Source of the DNA: DATFVA01 sp963832355
Lineage (GTDB): Bacteria > Bacteroidota > Ignavibacteria > Ignavibacteriales > Ignavibacteriaceae
DNA: 64,000 bases
Reading direction: 5' to 3'
Assembly (NCBI GenBank): GCA_963832355.1
Contig: CAWHTX010000003.1
Location: 1-64,000, forward strand
In this document: in pieces, positions 53,306-63,201 of the stretch
Layout: each line of letters starts with the position of its first letter
How positions within the stretch are numbered: the stretch's first letter is position 1
The notes under the pieces: model-generated
Told to the model about the DNA's origin: nothing
The model's database searches: none
What the model saw: the letters and a program-made list of their open reading frames with translations, nothing else
Translations under genes and position numbers: made by a program

Positions 53306-56194
53306 TCAGGAAACATCAACAGTTATCGGATCACTCTTTTCATTACCAATTTGGAAATGGATTTTTATTTTTCCGGCTGAATTATTTTTCCCCTTTAATC
53401 TTCCTGAAAAAGTAAAGACTTGTTTATTTATTATTTTTGTGAACGTTGTAAAATCTGCAATTGTTGGGTCATCTGAAACCCACCTGCCTTTACTCATTGA
53501 GGTCAGATCTTTTTTGAAATTACCATCATTATTTTTTACTCCTTCGTCTTTTGCGAGGGCTTTAAAATCAATGTGTTTGTCCTTCTTCATAGAAATCGTT
53601 TTCGATGGAATGGATGTGAAAGTATCATCTGTAATTTCAACAGGATTAAACTTCTCGTAAATAATTTTCTGAACTGAAATATCATTAGATAATTTCACCC
53701 GGTCATAAAATCTTAAAGTAAGTAAACATACTGCACAGAAATGCCATTCGGTTGGATTTGATTTACGCACTGTCTTTCCATCAGAACCGAAATAATCATT
53801 ATCATAAGACATCGTGCAGGCAATTGCATCGTTCTGATCGTGGTCCAGCCAATTTGAATTTAAAATATCTGAAGTCACATAGTTTTTAAAATCAAAATCA
53901 GTTATTGAATGACGCAGGTAAACAGCGTGACCCATTTCATGTGTAAATGTGACAGTTGCATCTCCGACAGTGACCATGAAAAACTCACGATCGCCTGCAT
54001 ACATTCCGAGAGCATTTGAAGTTTTGTGGAGCTTTTTACATAAAAAAACGAAAAGTCCTGGAGTATCATTCTGTGCCTGATCATTTTTTCTCGGGTTCTT
54101 TAGATTCATTTCTTTGTATGCTTTTGCAAAAAACTTTTTTGATAATCCTTCGCCATGAGTCCATGACCAATCATCATTGGCCCCCGGAAAATCAGGTAGA
54201 AAAAATTTATCATAATTGTACTTGCTGTCGTCATTTCTTATTGCAGCTGAAGGACTTCCGACATCATTTTTAAAATAATCCTTAACAGTTTTTTTCCATT
54301 CACCTTGATTATACTTTTTGATTTTTGCGGGTAATGGCTGTACAACCTCAATAAATGCTGAATTGTAAGATTTATTAACAATGTCCCAGTTTATGTAGGA
54401 AAGGTCAACATTATCAAACGTAACCAATAGATCAATAAATATTTTTCGCCAGATAGTGAATTTCCCGGTATTGATCTTTTTGATTTCTTTTGAGTTTTCA
54501 TCTTCCAGCGAAAGTGCATTTCCATTTCTGTCAGTTACTTTAATTGAAAACTGATAATTATCTCCGCCTATAGGTTGAGGAAAGAAAATAACTTCGGAGA
54601 TACCAATAGGCTTGCCCGCTGAATCTGTAGATGGTAAAATTTTAGTTTTTGAAAAATGCTCATCAATTTTTTCAGCAGGAGAGGGATTGGCTGTCTTAAA
54701 TGGTACCTGAAAAAGTACAGACGATGGCGAAATCTTTTTCCCTGCCTCACGATGTCCACCAAAGGAAGAACTACAATTATCATCCTCTTTGGAAGATTCA
54801 TCATCAGGAACCCGCTTAAATGTTTTAACAAAATTTTTTATCCATTCTTTTTGTCTTGCAGGATTCATGGATTTATCTATTTCAGAATAATCCTCTTCCG
54901 GATCAGCTAATTCAAATTGAATTAAAAGTTCTTCAGACTGGATAGGAACTTCGGTATTATCTTTTATTCTTCTTACTTCAATACGAAATGGAACCGCAGG
55001 TCTGATGTCCCGAATCCAGTTGTTTGCATTGTAATTAGCCGGTTTTGAGACTTTATCTCCTTTTGATCCAAGCATTGAATTTGAATCGGAGTCTTTTAAA
55101 GCATGATTATCATGAATCAATATTTTATATTCACCGGCTTTAAGTTCATTATTTTTTTTTAGTTCTTTCTTTGGGACTTCCTCAAGATCAAACTGACATT
55201 TGTAATTAATGTCTTTCTGGACAAAGTCAGGTCCGGGATAAAAAATCTTGACTTTATATTTATAATCCTTTTCCGGATCAATTTTATCTACAGGTACATG
55301 AACAAACTTATAACCTTTCCTTCCGTATAAATCACATTTTGTATGTGTACAGACACTCGGGGTGGGATGACATTTTAGCTGTGGTTCCTCTCCTGATTCA
55401 AAAAACAATATTTCTACACGTCGGTTTGTACTACTTCTGTATTCATCTTTTTTTGCCTCTTCAATCGGAAAATATTCCCCGCATCCGACACCAGCTTTAT
55501 GTTTTTCAAGAAAGACCAACTTGTTTCTAAGACTTTTCAGTCCTTCACTATCTGTTTTAAGAATTTTTTCAAGTTTCAGCATATATACATCAAAAACAGC
55601 TCCCCACGTCTGGGGCCCCATTTTTCCATCAACATCTATCGATTGATCAAATTCAGTATTATAACTTCTCTGAAATGCTTCTAATGCTTCTGCAGTTTTT
55701 TCATCATGCTTATCATTCAATTCTCCCGGGTCACATTTCCACTTGAATTCTTTAGCAGCCCATTTCAGAATCAGCTTATAATCTTCGGTTTTATGTTTTG
55801 AATCTGAACTGGAGATCCATTTTGAGCGTTCGCCGCGAAGTGCATAAAGAACATTATTAGCTCTCTTTTGAGAAAGTAAAACGTTGTAATATTTATCTCC
55901 TTTTGTGTCTGTGTGCCCGGCAAGAAGCATTTTCTGATCAGGATTTTTTTCAAATTCCCTGTAACAGGCAGCTAAAACAGTAAGTCCCGTAATCTTTTCC
56001 TGTTCAGGAGTTCCTTTTGCATCATCATCTGACGAGGGTAACAATACAGCACTGTCAAAGTGAAAATTGGTATCTTCCATTTCAATGATTTTAACAGTTG
56101 ATACCTTCTTTGCAATAATTTTGTTCACCCCCCCGGAAATGAGGGTGGTGATTTTTTTCTCTACTTCTTTTAAACTGAGTTCTATTGAAGGCAA
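53306..56194 (-). CDS. OmpA-like/peptidoglycan-binding/metzincin protein, candidate T6SS effector
   Basis: A protein of about 962 residues. OmpA-like domain (about 40-140; HFDSAVLLPSSDD, GHTDTKGD, LSQKRANNVLYAL), a PG_binding_1 domain (about 145-205; AFQRSYNT, DGKMGPQTWGAV), a long middle region, and a zinc peptidase site HEMGHAVYLRH (about 752-762) followed by a Met-turn-like CTMSYD about 40 residues later, as in metzincins (the usual Gly at position 8 is Tyr). It starts at a TTG two bases after the PAAR gene stop, or at an internal ATG (residue 39). Position behind vgrG and PAAR suggests secreted cargo that grips peptidoglycan. No signal peptide. Confidence 0.75.
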   Translation of the reverse strand: MPSIELSLKEVEKKITTLISGGVNKIIAKKVSTVKIIEMEDTNFHFDSAVLLPSSDDDAKGTPEQEKITGLTVLAACYREFEKNPDQKMLLAGHTDTKGDKYYNVLLSQKRANNVLYALRGERSKWISSSDSKHKTEDYKLILKWAAKEFKWKCDPGELNDKHDEKTAEALEAFQRSYNTEFDQSIDVDGKMGPQTWGAVFDVYMLKLEKILKTDSEGLKSLRNKLVFLEKHKAGVGCGEYFPIEEAKKDEYRSSTNRRVEILFFESGEEPQLKCHPTPSVCTHTKCDLYGRKGYKFVHVPVDKIDPEKDYKYKVKIFYPGPDFVQKDINYKCQFDLEEVPKKELKKNNELKAGEYKILIHDNHALKDSDSNSMLGSKGDKVSKPANYNANNWIRDIRPAVPFRIEVRRIKDNTEVPIQSEELLIQFELADPEEDYSEIDKSMNPARQKEWIKNFVKTFKRVPDDESSKEDDNCSSSFGGHREAGKKISPSSVLFQVPFKTANPSPAEKIDEHFSKTKILPSTDSAGKPIGISEVIFFPQPIGGDNYQFSIKVTDRNGNALSLEDENSKEIKKINTGKFTIWRKIFIDLLVTFDNVDLSYINWDIVNKSYNSAFIEVVQPLPAKIKKYNQGEWKKTVKDYFKNDVGSPSAAIRNDDSKYNYDKFFLPDFPGANDDWSWTHGEGLSKKFFAKAYKEMNLKNPRKNDQAQNDTPGLFVFLCKKLHKTSNALGMYAGDREFFMVTVGDATVTFTHEMGHAVYLRHSITDFDFKNYVTSDILNSNWLDHDQNDAIACTMSYDNDYFGSDGKTVRKSNPTEWHFCAVCLLTLRFYDRVKLSNDISVQKIIYEKFNPVEITDDTFTSIPSKTISMKKDKHIDFKALAKDEGVKNNDGNFKKDLTSMSKGRWVSDDPTIADFTTFTKIINKQVFTFSGRLKGKNNSAGKIKIHFQIGNEKSDPITVDVS

Positions 56195-56195
56195 A

Positions 56196-57284
56196 TCAGT
56201 CTTTTTCTTTTTTAGTAATAATCGGAAACTTAATTGAATATTTTCCAGCAGGAACTTTCTCTATTTTTTTATAACCACTTGAATCGAGCTTATCTGAAAT
56301 AATTTTACCATCCGGCAGATAGAGAACAAATTCTTCATTACCTAATGCTTTTCCTTCCTCATCTTTTAATTCTATTTCAATTGTATCTTCGATATATAAG
56401 ATTCCTGATCTTGATGTTAAATCAGGATTACATAAAACTGTAAAGTAATATTGGGGTGAGGAAAAGCTTTCAGAATTTGTATCACCGGTTAATTCTTCAC
56501 TTGCAGGAACTTCCCATTCAGTTTTTGCTTTATTTCCCTTTATTTCAACTTCAACTGTTTTTAATTGAGAGTCTGCTTTCTTAATATCTTTTTTCCATAT
56601 TGAAAACGTGACTTTTTCACCGTCGTCAAGTCCTTCTGATTCAACATTCAATTCAATTTTATCGCCGGGTTTTACCAGATCTTTGGACCATTTCGCATTA
56701 AACAATTTTTTAAGGATTAACTCGGCATTTCCTTCTTTTAAGGCATCGCGGGTAATTCTGCCATCAGTTTTTACTTTGCTGAATGACTCTTTTTTATCTG
56801 TATCAGTTAATTTATAATCTACGCCGCTCACCGGGTTTCCGGCTTTATCGACAAGCTTATACTCCAGCCAGTTTTTTTCTTTTGTTGAAGATTCCGGACT
56901 ACCCGCCACTGCATTCTGTGCACTTGCTTTTGCAGCAGCAGCTCCGCTTGAGCCCGCGCCTCCACCGCTGCCGCTCCCGCTTCCCCCCATCCCGATCATT
57001 ACAGTTGCGCTTCCTTTGATAATGGAGTCCGGTGGACCGACACAAGTAGCCATATCGCCCATCCTTGCTGCCGGCTGCCCACCTATAAATACGGTAGGAC
57101 TGCCGGGCGGCATTATTGGTCCGCCTACGTGAGGTATCGGTGGAGTTCCAGGTGTCATCATTGGACAAACATGCATATCCCCGACCCTGGCTGCAGGCAT
57201 ATTTTCAATCAACACTGTCGGACATCCGGCAACAATGACTCCTCCATGCGCACAGCTGTCGCCCATTCTCGCTGCAAAACTCAT
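56196..57284 (-). CDS. PAAR-domain spike-tip protein with C-terminal extension
   Basis: A 362-residue protein. The PAAR domain (about 1-98) shows repeated strands such as AARMGDSCAHGG and PAARVGDMHVC that fold into the cone on top of VgrG. A Gly/Ser/Ala-rich linker (about 99-135) and two Ig-like domains plus a carboxypeptidase-regulatory-like end (about 140-355; EFVLYLPDGK, VPAGKYSIKFP) follow. The extension is paralogous to the 301-residue protein at 50844-51749. Extended PAAR proteins either carry a toxin or serve as a dock for separate effectors; no toxic motif is visible, so docking is more likely. It starts 19 bases after the vgrG stop. Confidence 0.88.
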   Translation of the reverse strand: MSFAARMGDSCAHGGVIVAGCPTVLIENMPAARVGDMHVCPMMTPGTPPIPHVGGPIMPPGSPTVFIGGQPAARMGDMATCVGPPDSIIKGSATVMIGMGGSGSGSGGGAGSSGAAAAKASAQNAVAGSPESSTKEKNWLEYKLVDKAGNPVSGVDYKLTDTDKKESFSKVKTDGRITRDALKEGNAELILKKLFNAKWSKDLVKPGDKIELNVESEGLDDGEKVTFSIWKKDIKKADSQLKTVEVEIKGNKAKTEWEVPASEELTGDTNSESFSSPQYYFTVLCNPDLTSRSGILYIEDTIEIELKDEEGKALGNEEFVLYLPDGKIISDKLDSSGYKKIEKVPAGKYSIKFPIITKKEKD

Positions 57285-57303
57285 AATAAATTTCCCTTAT
57301 TCA

Positions 57304-59439
57304 TCAGTTTATTTTTACCATCGCTCCTTTTATTGTGTTAAGACCCGAAGCTTCTACTGTTGAAAGAGCACCTTTTATTTTAACATCTACCCCTGCCTCA
57401 ACGGTAGTATTTAATCCTTTTATCTTGTTATCAGTACTTGCTTCCGAAGATATTTTCATCCCTTTCTGCTTCAGATCCTGTTTTGCTTCGATGCTTATCC
57501 CCGATGCATTAATGTTATAATCTGAATTGGCTGCCGACTTTATGTTTGCCGCTTTTATTTCTGTATCACCCTCGGTTTCCAGTTTAAACGATTTCGATTT
57601 CACATTTATTTCTCCTTTCGGCGCCTGTATGTCAATACTTCCATCTTTTGTTTCTATTATCAGTTTCTGGTTCTTAAGATCTACAATAAAATTATTGTTT
57701 TTTGGTTTATCAGATAACTGGATTTTTTCTGCTCCGTCCGTATCATCAATCAGGAAAAAATGTCCCTTTTTACTGGTGACAGTTATCTTTGTATTCTTAT
57801 CGTCAAGGAGTATCGTATGTCCTTCCTTGGTTACAATAGTAATGTTCTGGTTTTTATCATCCATTGTAATTTTATGTTTATCCTTTGAGGTAACCTCGAT
57901 CTTATCATCTTTATCATCCAGCAATATTTTATGTAAATCTGAGGTCGTAAGCGCGATCTGAGTTTCATTGGATTTGTCATCTATTAGGATCTCGTTGCCT
58001 GAGGCTGTCCTAATAATGTTATGCGATTTATTCTTAGCAGCTACCGGGGAAGCCTGAGATGGATTAGGTACCGTACCGAGTCCTATCGGTCTGTCAACAT
58101 TTCCGTCAACGCATGCCCACAGCAGTTCTGTGCCTTTATGATTTGGAAAATGAATACCATACCCGGATCCTGAATAACTCTGAGTCAGCCTTATGGGAAG
58201 CGAAGCTTCGCCGTTTGATTTGTCGCTCAGGTCAAAAAGCATTTTTGCTTTATACCGGCCATGATCATCAAGATATGCATATTCGTCACCGGTACCAGAT
58301 TCCAATTTTGCACTCATAATGCCTGAGATCTTTGGTATAGGGGTTTTCCTCTCCGGTCTGAAATCAATTTCGAATGGAATGGCCTTAAATCTGCATTCGA
58401 ATACCGATTCTACAGCCTGAAGCTTCTGAGGAACAACAAACTGTCCGCGCTGAGAACCTGCAAGAGATAATTTTGTGATTATATATTCCTTATTCCAGTC
58501 ATCCCTGTAATGTTTGTCAAGTTTAAACCGGTAACCTGCTCTAAAAACCCTGCTGTCTGTTTTACCGTTGAATATAACGCTGGCGGCAAGAAATTCCTGG
58601 TTCCTGATTTTGGCAAGAAATTCAGCCTCTTTTTCATTTTCAAAATTATCACCGTAATCATAGTAAGTACCCGGGAGATCAGACACTATCCTGCTTTCTG
58701 CCATCAACTGCTTTTCAGGGAAAAGATAATTATAATCCTTCAGCATTACCTTCCCGGTGACCACTCTTTCAGATGAAGAAATATCAAGTATCGATTCAGA
58801 ATCTCCCAGCGGTTCCTGGTTTTCATTGTAGCCTATACCTTCGGAATAACCGGTGTCCGGCAGTTTACTATTGTCATCGGTAAAACAAACCACTTCTTTA
58901 TCCCCGCTCTGATCGAAGTAGTAATAGATCCCGAAATGCTCAAGTCTCCGGTTAAGGAAGTTAAAATCTGTTTCCCTGTACTGTACTACAAACTCATTTT
59001 TCGGATATTTATTCTTCAGATCAATTTTATAGTCGCTTCCCTTCAATTCGTTCTTCTCAAGAATTTCTTTAATCAGGTCCTTTATTTCAATATTCTGATA
59101 GACCTCATTCTGAAATGTAAGACATGATTTCCAGAGGCGCGGAACCAGTACAACTTTGTAAAATACATGATCTTTGGATTGTCCGAACTGTTCGATTTGT
59201 GAGATTATACCATGAATTTCACGAGTGCTCTGATCAGGCCGGATCATGGTTAAAACTGCGGATTTATTCAGAATTTTGCTCGTATCAATCCTGGGATCAC
59301 CTGATGCAAGAACTATTTTGTACTCAAACAGACCGGATATCTCTTCTTCTCCTTCAAATGATATCACCCCGAATATATCTTCATCAACTTCCGAGAAATT
59401 TATCCGGTAATAGGGTTGATTAAACTTTTGCTCCGGCAT
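57304..59439 (-). CDS. tssI: T6SS spike protein VgrG/TssI
   Basis: A 711-residue VgrG. The gp27-like base (about 1-380; FEYKIVLAS, FVQYRETDFNFLNRRLEHFGIYYYF) and gp5 OB fold (about 380-470) lead into a beta-helix needle. The needle has four or five repeats of about 20 residues built on HKI-LDDK--KIEVTSK (about 490-580), then the common end GAMVKIN. It should form the trimeric spike on the Hcp tube, tipped by the PAAR protein. A ribosome binding site (AAAGGTGTTCTA) precedes the ATG. No extra catalytic domain is fused. Confidence 0.93.
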   Translation of the reverse strand: MPEQKFNQPYYRINFSEVDEDIFGVISFEGEEEISGLFEYKIVLASGDPRIDTSKILNKSAVLTMIRPDQSTREIHGIISQIEQFGQSKDHVFYKVVLVPRLWKSCLTFQNEVYQNIEIKDLIKEILEKNELKGSDYKIDLKNKYPKNEFVVQYRETDFNFLNRRLEHFGIYYYFDQSGDKEVVCFTDDNSKLPDTGYSEGIGYNENQEPLGDSESILDISSSERVVTGKVMLKDYNYLFPEKQLMAESRIVSDLPGTYYDYGDNFENEKEAEFLAKIRNQEFLAASVIFNGKTDSRVFRAGYRFKLDKHYRDDWNKEYIITKLSLAGSQRGQFVVPQKLQAVESVFECRFKAIPFEIDFRPERKTPIPKISGIMSAKLESGTGDEYAYLDDHGRYKAKMLFDLSDKSNGEASLPIRLTQSYSGSGYGIHFPNHKGTELLWACVDGNVDRPIGLGTVPNPSQASPVAAKNKSHNIIRTASGNEILIDDKSNETQIALTTSDLHKILLDDKDDKIEVTSKDKHKITMDDKNQNITIVTKEGHTILLDDKNTKITVTSKKGHFFLIDDTDGAEKIQLSDKPKNNNFIVDLKNQKLIIETKDGSIDIQAPKGEINVKSKSFKLETEGDTEIKAANIKSAANSDYNINASGISIEAKQDLKQKGMKISSEASTDNKIKGLNTTVEAGVDVKIKGALSTVEASGLNTIKGAMVKIN

Positions 59440-59493
59440 TAGAACACCTTTAGTAATTAAAAATTTACAATTAACAATGCATGATTACTGTAC

Positions 59494-62118
59494 TTAAACA
59501 AATTTGTATTTGAATGAACCATCCTTTGACCTTGTAATGGTTACTTTGGATGGACTTTTTCCTTCAGCCATAAAACCCAGAAGCTGGGATGATATTTCAG
59601 GAGCCAGTTTTTTATCTACAATTGCATCGATATTTCTGGCGCCGGTTTCCGCCCTTGTACACGATTCCACAATATCATCGATCACGGCTTTATTGAATTC
59701 AACATTAAGACCCTGATTCTCCTGCAGCTTCTTTTTAATTTTTCCCAGTTTCATTTCAACAATAGGTTTTAGTACCTCTTTACTTAACGGTAAAAATACT
59801 ATTGGCTTCAGTCTGCCCAGAAATTCCGGTCTGAAGTATTGATTCATATAAGGACGAAGCTCTTCAAGGAGGTCCTCAGGATTTGTCATTCCCGAATTGT
59901 ACTTTTCAAACAGGATCTCCGAGGCAAGGTTTGAGGTCATAAATATTGTCGTATTTGAAAAATCGATATTTCTTCTGTCGGCATCCTGCAGCATTCCCCT
60001 GTCAAAGATCTGCATAAAAAGGTCCGTAACCGAGGTATTAGCCTTTTCTATTTCATCCAGCAGAACAACACAGTAGGGACGTCTTCTTACAGGTTCGCTC
60101 AGAGCTCCGCCTTCCCCGTATCCTACCAGTCCGGGATCAGCACCTATTAATCTGGATGTATTATACTCATTCTGATACTCTGTCATATTTAATGTAACCA
60201 TAAATCTTTCATCGCCGAAAAGCACTTCCGCAACTGCGCGGGCAAGTTCTGTTTTTCCGACTCCACTGGGTCCTACCAGCAGAAAAACCCCGTTCGGTCC
60301 TTCTTCTTTTTTGATACCAACTTTAGCACCTCTAATAACGTCCGCTATCTGTTTAATAGCATGATCCTGTCCCACAACTCTTTTCTTCAGATCTTCCTCC
60401 AGATGCAAAAGTGTGGTCATCTCATCCCTTGTCATATTTCCAACCTTAATTCCGGTCCATGCTTCAATTACTTCCGCTACGGTATTGGCCGTAACCTCGG
60501 CAAAAACCTGGGGATTGCTTGCCTGGAGTGAGCTCAATTCATTTCTAACTTTAGTTATCTGATCTACAATCGATGAGTCTTCTTTTCCTTTACCGCTGCC
60601 GTTACCCGAGAACTTCTTCATCCTGAGCTCCATTAACTTTCTTGTAAGCTCGCTTTCTTTTATCCACCTGTCTTCATCTACTTTAATATCAGCTTCCAGT
60701 CTGGATCTCCTGTCTTCAAGGTCTTTTAATATCGCTTTATCGATTATTAAATCCATATCAGAATCTTTTTTCTGAGTTCCAATGGCCATACTCACGGACT
60801 TTAACTGGCTTATCAATAATTCAAGTTTTGGAGGTTTACTGGTTAATGACATTTTGACACGTGTTGCTGAAGTATCCAGCAGATCCACTGCTTTATCAGG
60901 AAGCTGCCTTCCCGCAATGTACCTTCTTGATAACTTAACAGCAGCCTCTATTGCAGCGTCTGTAATGTGAATTCCATGATACCCTTCATATTTTGTCTTT
61001 ATACCTCTTAACATCAGCATAGCCTTATCATCGTCAGGTTCGCCTACGTGTATGGGCTGAAACCTTCTTTCCAGAGCTGCATCCTTTGCGAAATATTTAT
61101 TATACTCCAGGTAGGTGGTTGCTGCAATCGCACGAAAACTTCCTCTTGCCAGTGCCGGCTTTAATAGATTCGCAGCGTCCCCGCCGCCTGCGGAAGCACC
61201 CGCGCCTATCAGCGTGTGCGCCTCATCTATAAAAAGAATTGCCGGCAGGGGAGAATTGGTTATTTCGTTTATCACTGCTTTCAGTCTTTTCTCAAACTCG
61301 CCTCTCATTTTTGTTCCTGCCTGCAGCGAACCCATATCAAGCGAATAGATCTGGTTATTTTTCAGGATATCGGGTACCTCATCCGAAGCAATTTTTATTG
61401 CCAGACCTTCAACAAGTGCTGTTTTTCCTACGCCTGGTTCTCCAAGCAGAATGGGATTAGATTTCTTTCTTCTGCATAAAACTTCAATCACCTGTATGAT
61501 CTCTTCGTCCCTGCCGAGGATAGGGTCTATTTTTCCATCTTTCGCCTGTGAAACCAGGTTAGTTGTATAAAGATCCAGTACAGTTCCGTCAGGTGGAATA
61601 GCCTTTGCTTCCTCCTGGGAAAGCATTTCCGCAGAGACATTTTCATCCTCTGCAGATCCCCGAACAATATTGTAAAAATCTGTACGGAGTTCCTCCTGTT
61701 TAACAGGTGAAAGTACATCCATCAATCTTGTACTGATTACCTGTTCTGAGGAGACAAAAACTTCGAAGAATGCTCCTGATCTTATTTTTGTTTCATGATG
61801 ATGAACGGAGCTGGTTATCCATGCCTGCTCAAGTAATTCTGTCAAAAGCGGTGATAGTTTCGGTTTCCCGGAATTTCCTTTTTCCATTTCATCCAGGTTT
61901 CTTAGACATCGTGCCTGAACGTCACCCGAATCTATAGCATAATGTTTGAGAATTAGAGGAATGTCTCCCTGTCCATCTTCCAGGAGAGCATTTAATAAAT
62001 GATCGAAGGTAATTTCATAATGTCCCCGGTTGATGCCCAGCCCGGTAGCCGTATCCAGGTTTCTTACCAGGTAGTTATTTAATTTTAAAAGCAGCGACTT
62101 CAGGTCCTTACTTTGCAT
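59494..62118 (-). CDS. clpV: T6SS sheath-recycling AAA+ ATPase ClpV/TssH
   Basis: An 874-residue Hsp100 protein. Clp_N domain (about 10-150), first AAA+ domain (Walker A GEPGVGKTALVEG, Walker B LFIDEAHTLIGAG), a middle coiled region, second AAA+ (GPSGVGKTELARA; VVLLDEIEKAN) and C-terminal D2-small domain. The N domain and the position between tssG and vgrG identify it as ClpV and not the heat-shock ClpB. It disassembles the contracted TssB/TssC sheath after firing. A strong ribosome binding site (CAGGAGATTTAA) precedes the ATG. tssB and tssC are not in the window. Confidence 0.93.
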   Translation of the reverse strand: MQSKDLKSLLLKLNNYLVRNLDTATGLGINRGHYEITFDHLLNALLEDGQGDIPLILKHYAIDSGDVQARCLRNLDEMEKGNSGKPKLSPLLTELLEQAWITSSVHHHETKIRSGAFFEVFVSSEQVISTRLMDVLSPVKQEELRTDFYNIVRGSAEDENVSAEMLSQEEAKAIPPDGTVLDLYTTNLVSQAKDGKIDPILGRDEEIIQVIEVLCRRKKSNPILLGEPGVGKTALVEGLAIKIASDEVPDILKNNQIYSLDMGSLQAGTKMRGEFEKRLKAVINEITNSPLPAILFIDEAHTLIGAGASAGGGDAANLLKPALARGSFRAIAATTYLEYNKYFAKDAALERRFQPIHVGEPDDDKAMLMLRGIKTKYEGYHGIHITDAAIEAAVKLSRRYIAGRQLPDKAVDLLDTSATRVKMSLTSKPPKLELLISQLKSVSMAIGTQKKDSDMDLIIDKAILKDLEDRRSRLEADIKVDEDRWIKESELTRKLMELRMKKFSGNGSGKGKEDSSIVDQITKVRNELSSLQASNPQVFAEVTANTVAEVIEAWTGIKVGNMTRDEMTTLLHLEEDLKKRVVGQDHAIKQIADVIRGAKVGIKKEEGPNGVFLLVGPSGVGKTELARAVAEVLFGDERFMVTLNMTEYQNEYNTSRLIGADPGLVGYGEGGALSEPVRRRPYCVVLLDEIEKANTSVTDLFMQIFDRGMLQDADRRNIDFSNTTIFMTSNLASEILFEKYNSGMTNPEDLLEELRPYMNQYFRPEFLGRLKPIVFLPLSKEVLKPIVEMKLGKIKKKLQENQGLNVEFNKAVIDDIVESCTRAETGARNIDAIVDKKLAPEISSQLLGFMAEGKSPSKVTITRSKDGSFKYKFV

Positions 62119-62181
62119 TTAAATCTCCTGTTAGGTTTTTATAATTTTTATTAGCTGAGAGAAAAAGAGGGATATAACAGT

Positions 62182-63201
62182 CTACGCGAGTTCAGAATTA
62201 ATTTCTTCATTGGGGATGTCTACATCAAATTCTTCTATTGAAGGTTTACCGAGCCAAAACGTTGTCCCAAGCTTTAACCTGTCATCATTCCATGAAATGG
62301 TTTCAATGGTGTCTGCCTGGATTTTAAACCTTACATCATATTCCAAACCATCGTTGAGATATAGTTTCAATAGTTCATTAAGCCTTTTTGAATTTTCTGT
62401 GTGGGGGAGGAAGTTAAGGTAATCTTTAAAGGAAACAGGACCAATCTCTATCCGGATCCTGCTCATATAGTCAGTTGTAGTTTTTCCGACAAAACTGTTT
62501 CTGCCGAGGCTGAACTCGCTGCTTCCCAGCGACGGTACATCTACAAGTTCAACCCTCCTTGGTATAAACTCGATAATTTTAAAGGTAAAATTGGGGAAGA
62601 TATGCGATAGAAGTATTCTTAAACCTTCCTTGCTCCTTACTCGCTGACTAAAAACACCGGCAAACTTTATCAGGGTGAAATCTGAAAGGTAGGAAGTCTT
62701 CTTACCGGAAAATGCACCCCTTCCGATGAAGGAGTTAATCCTTTCCGATATTTTATTATCTGTGTTGTTTAAGTGCAGATAAAAACGATACTTTTTCCAC
62801 GATTGATAATACAGCCAGTAGAACCGGTTGTTGAAGATATCAAGAAAATTCTGAAGCGGAATGCTTCCTTCACCGAGTATCTTTTCCTGGAAGACAATCT
62901 GTTCATGATAGCATCTCGGCAGGGGGGAATTTATTCCGTAGAGACCAAGAAAAGTAAGAACAAATTTGATTTCATTATCTTCAAGGGTTACTGATTTAAT
63001 ATCTGATGGCGGATATGAATAATACTGGTATGGACGGAACTTCAGACCTTTCTGATCGAAAAGATAGTCCTTTCGGCCGGGATTATCTTTTCTCGTGATA
63101 ATTTCACTCATTAAGACAGCCTGCCAGACATGATATTCAGGTCCTTTCTGCAGGATATCTTCAATTATACCGGAAGTATTTCTCCTATTGCCGGGTTCCA
63201 T
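62182..63201 (-). CDS. tssG: T6SS baseplate protein TssG
   Basis: A 339-residue TssG/VasB-family protein (PF06996). Conserved features: FLGLYGINSPLPRCYHEQI (about 85-103), FLDIFNNRFYWLYYQSWKKY (about 117-136) and the end region with LGTTFWLGKPS. It forms part of the baseplate wedge with TssE, TssF and TssK. Its start overlaps the end of tssF by 37 bases, as is usual for this pair, so the two are probably made in a fixed ratio. Confidence 0.92.
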   Translation of the reverse strand: MEPGNRRNTSGIIEDILQKGPEYHVWQAVLMSEIITRKDNPGRKDYLFDQKGLKFRPYQYYSYPPSDIKSVTLEDNEIKFVLTFLGLYGINSPLPRCYHEQIVFQEKILGEGSIPLQNFLDIFNNRFYWLYYQSWKKYRFYLHLNNTDNKISERINSFIGRGAFSGKKTSYLSDFTLIKFAGVFSQRVRSKEGLRILLSHIFPNFTFKIIEFIPRRVELVDVPSLGSSEFSLGRNSFVGKTTTDYMSRIRIEIGPVSFKDYLNFLPHTENSKRLNELLKLYLNDGLEYDVRFKIQADTIETISWNDDRLKLGTTFWLGKPSIEEFDVDIPNEEINSELA

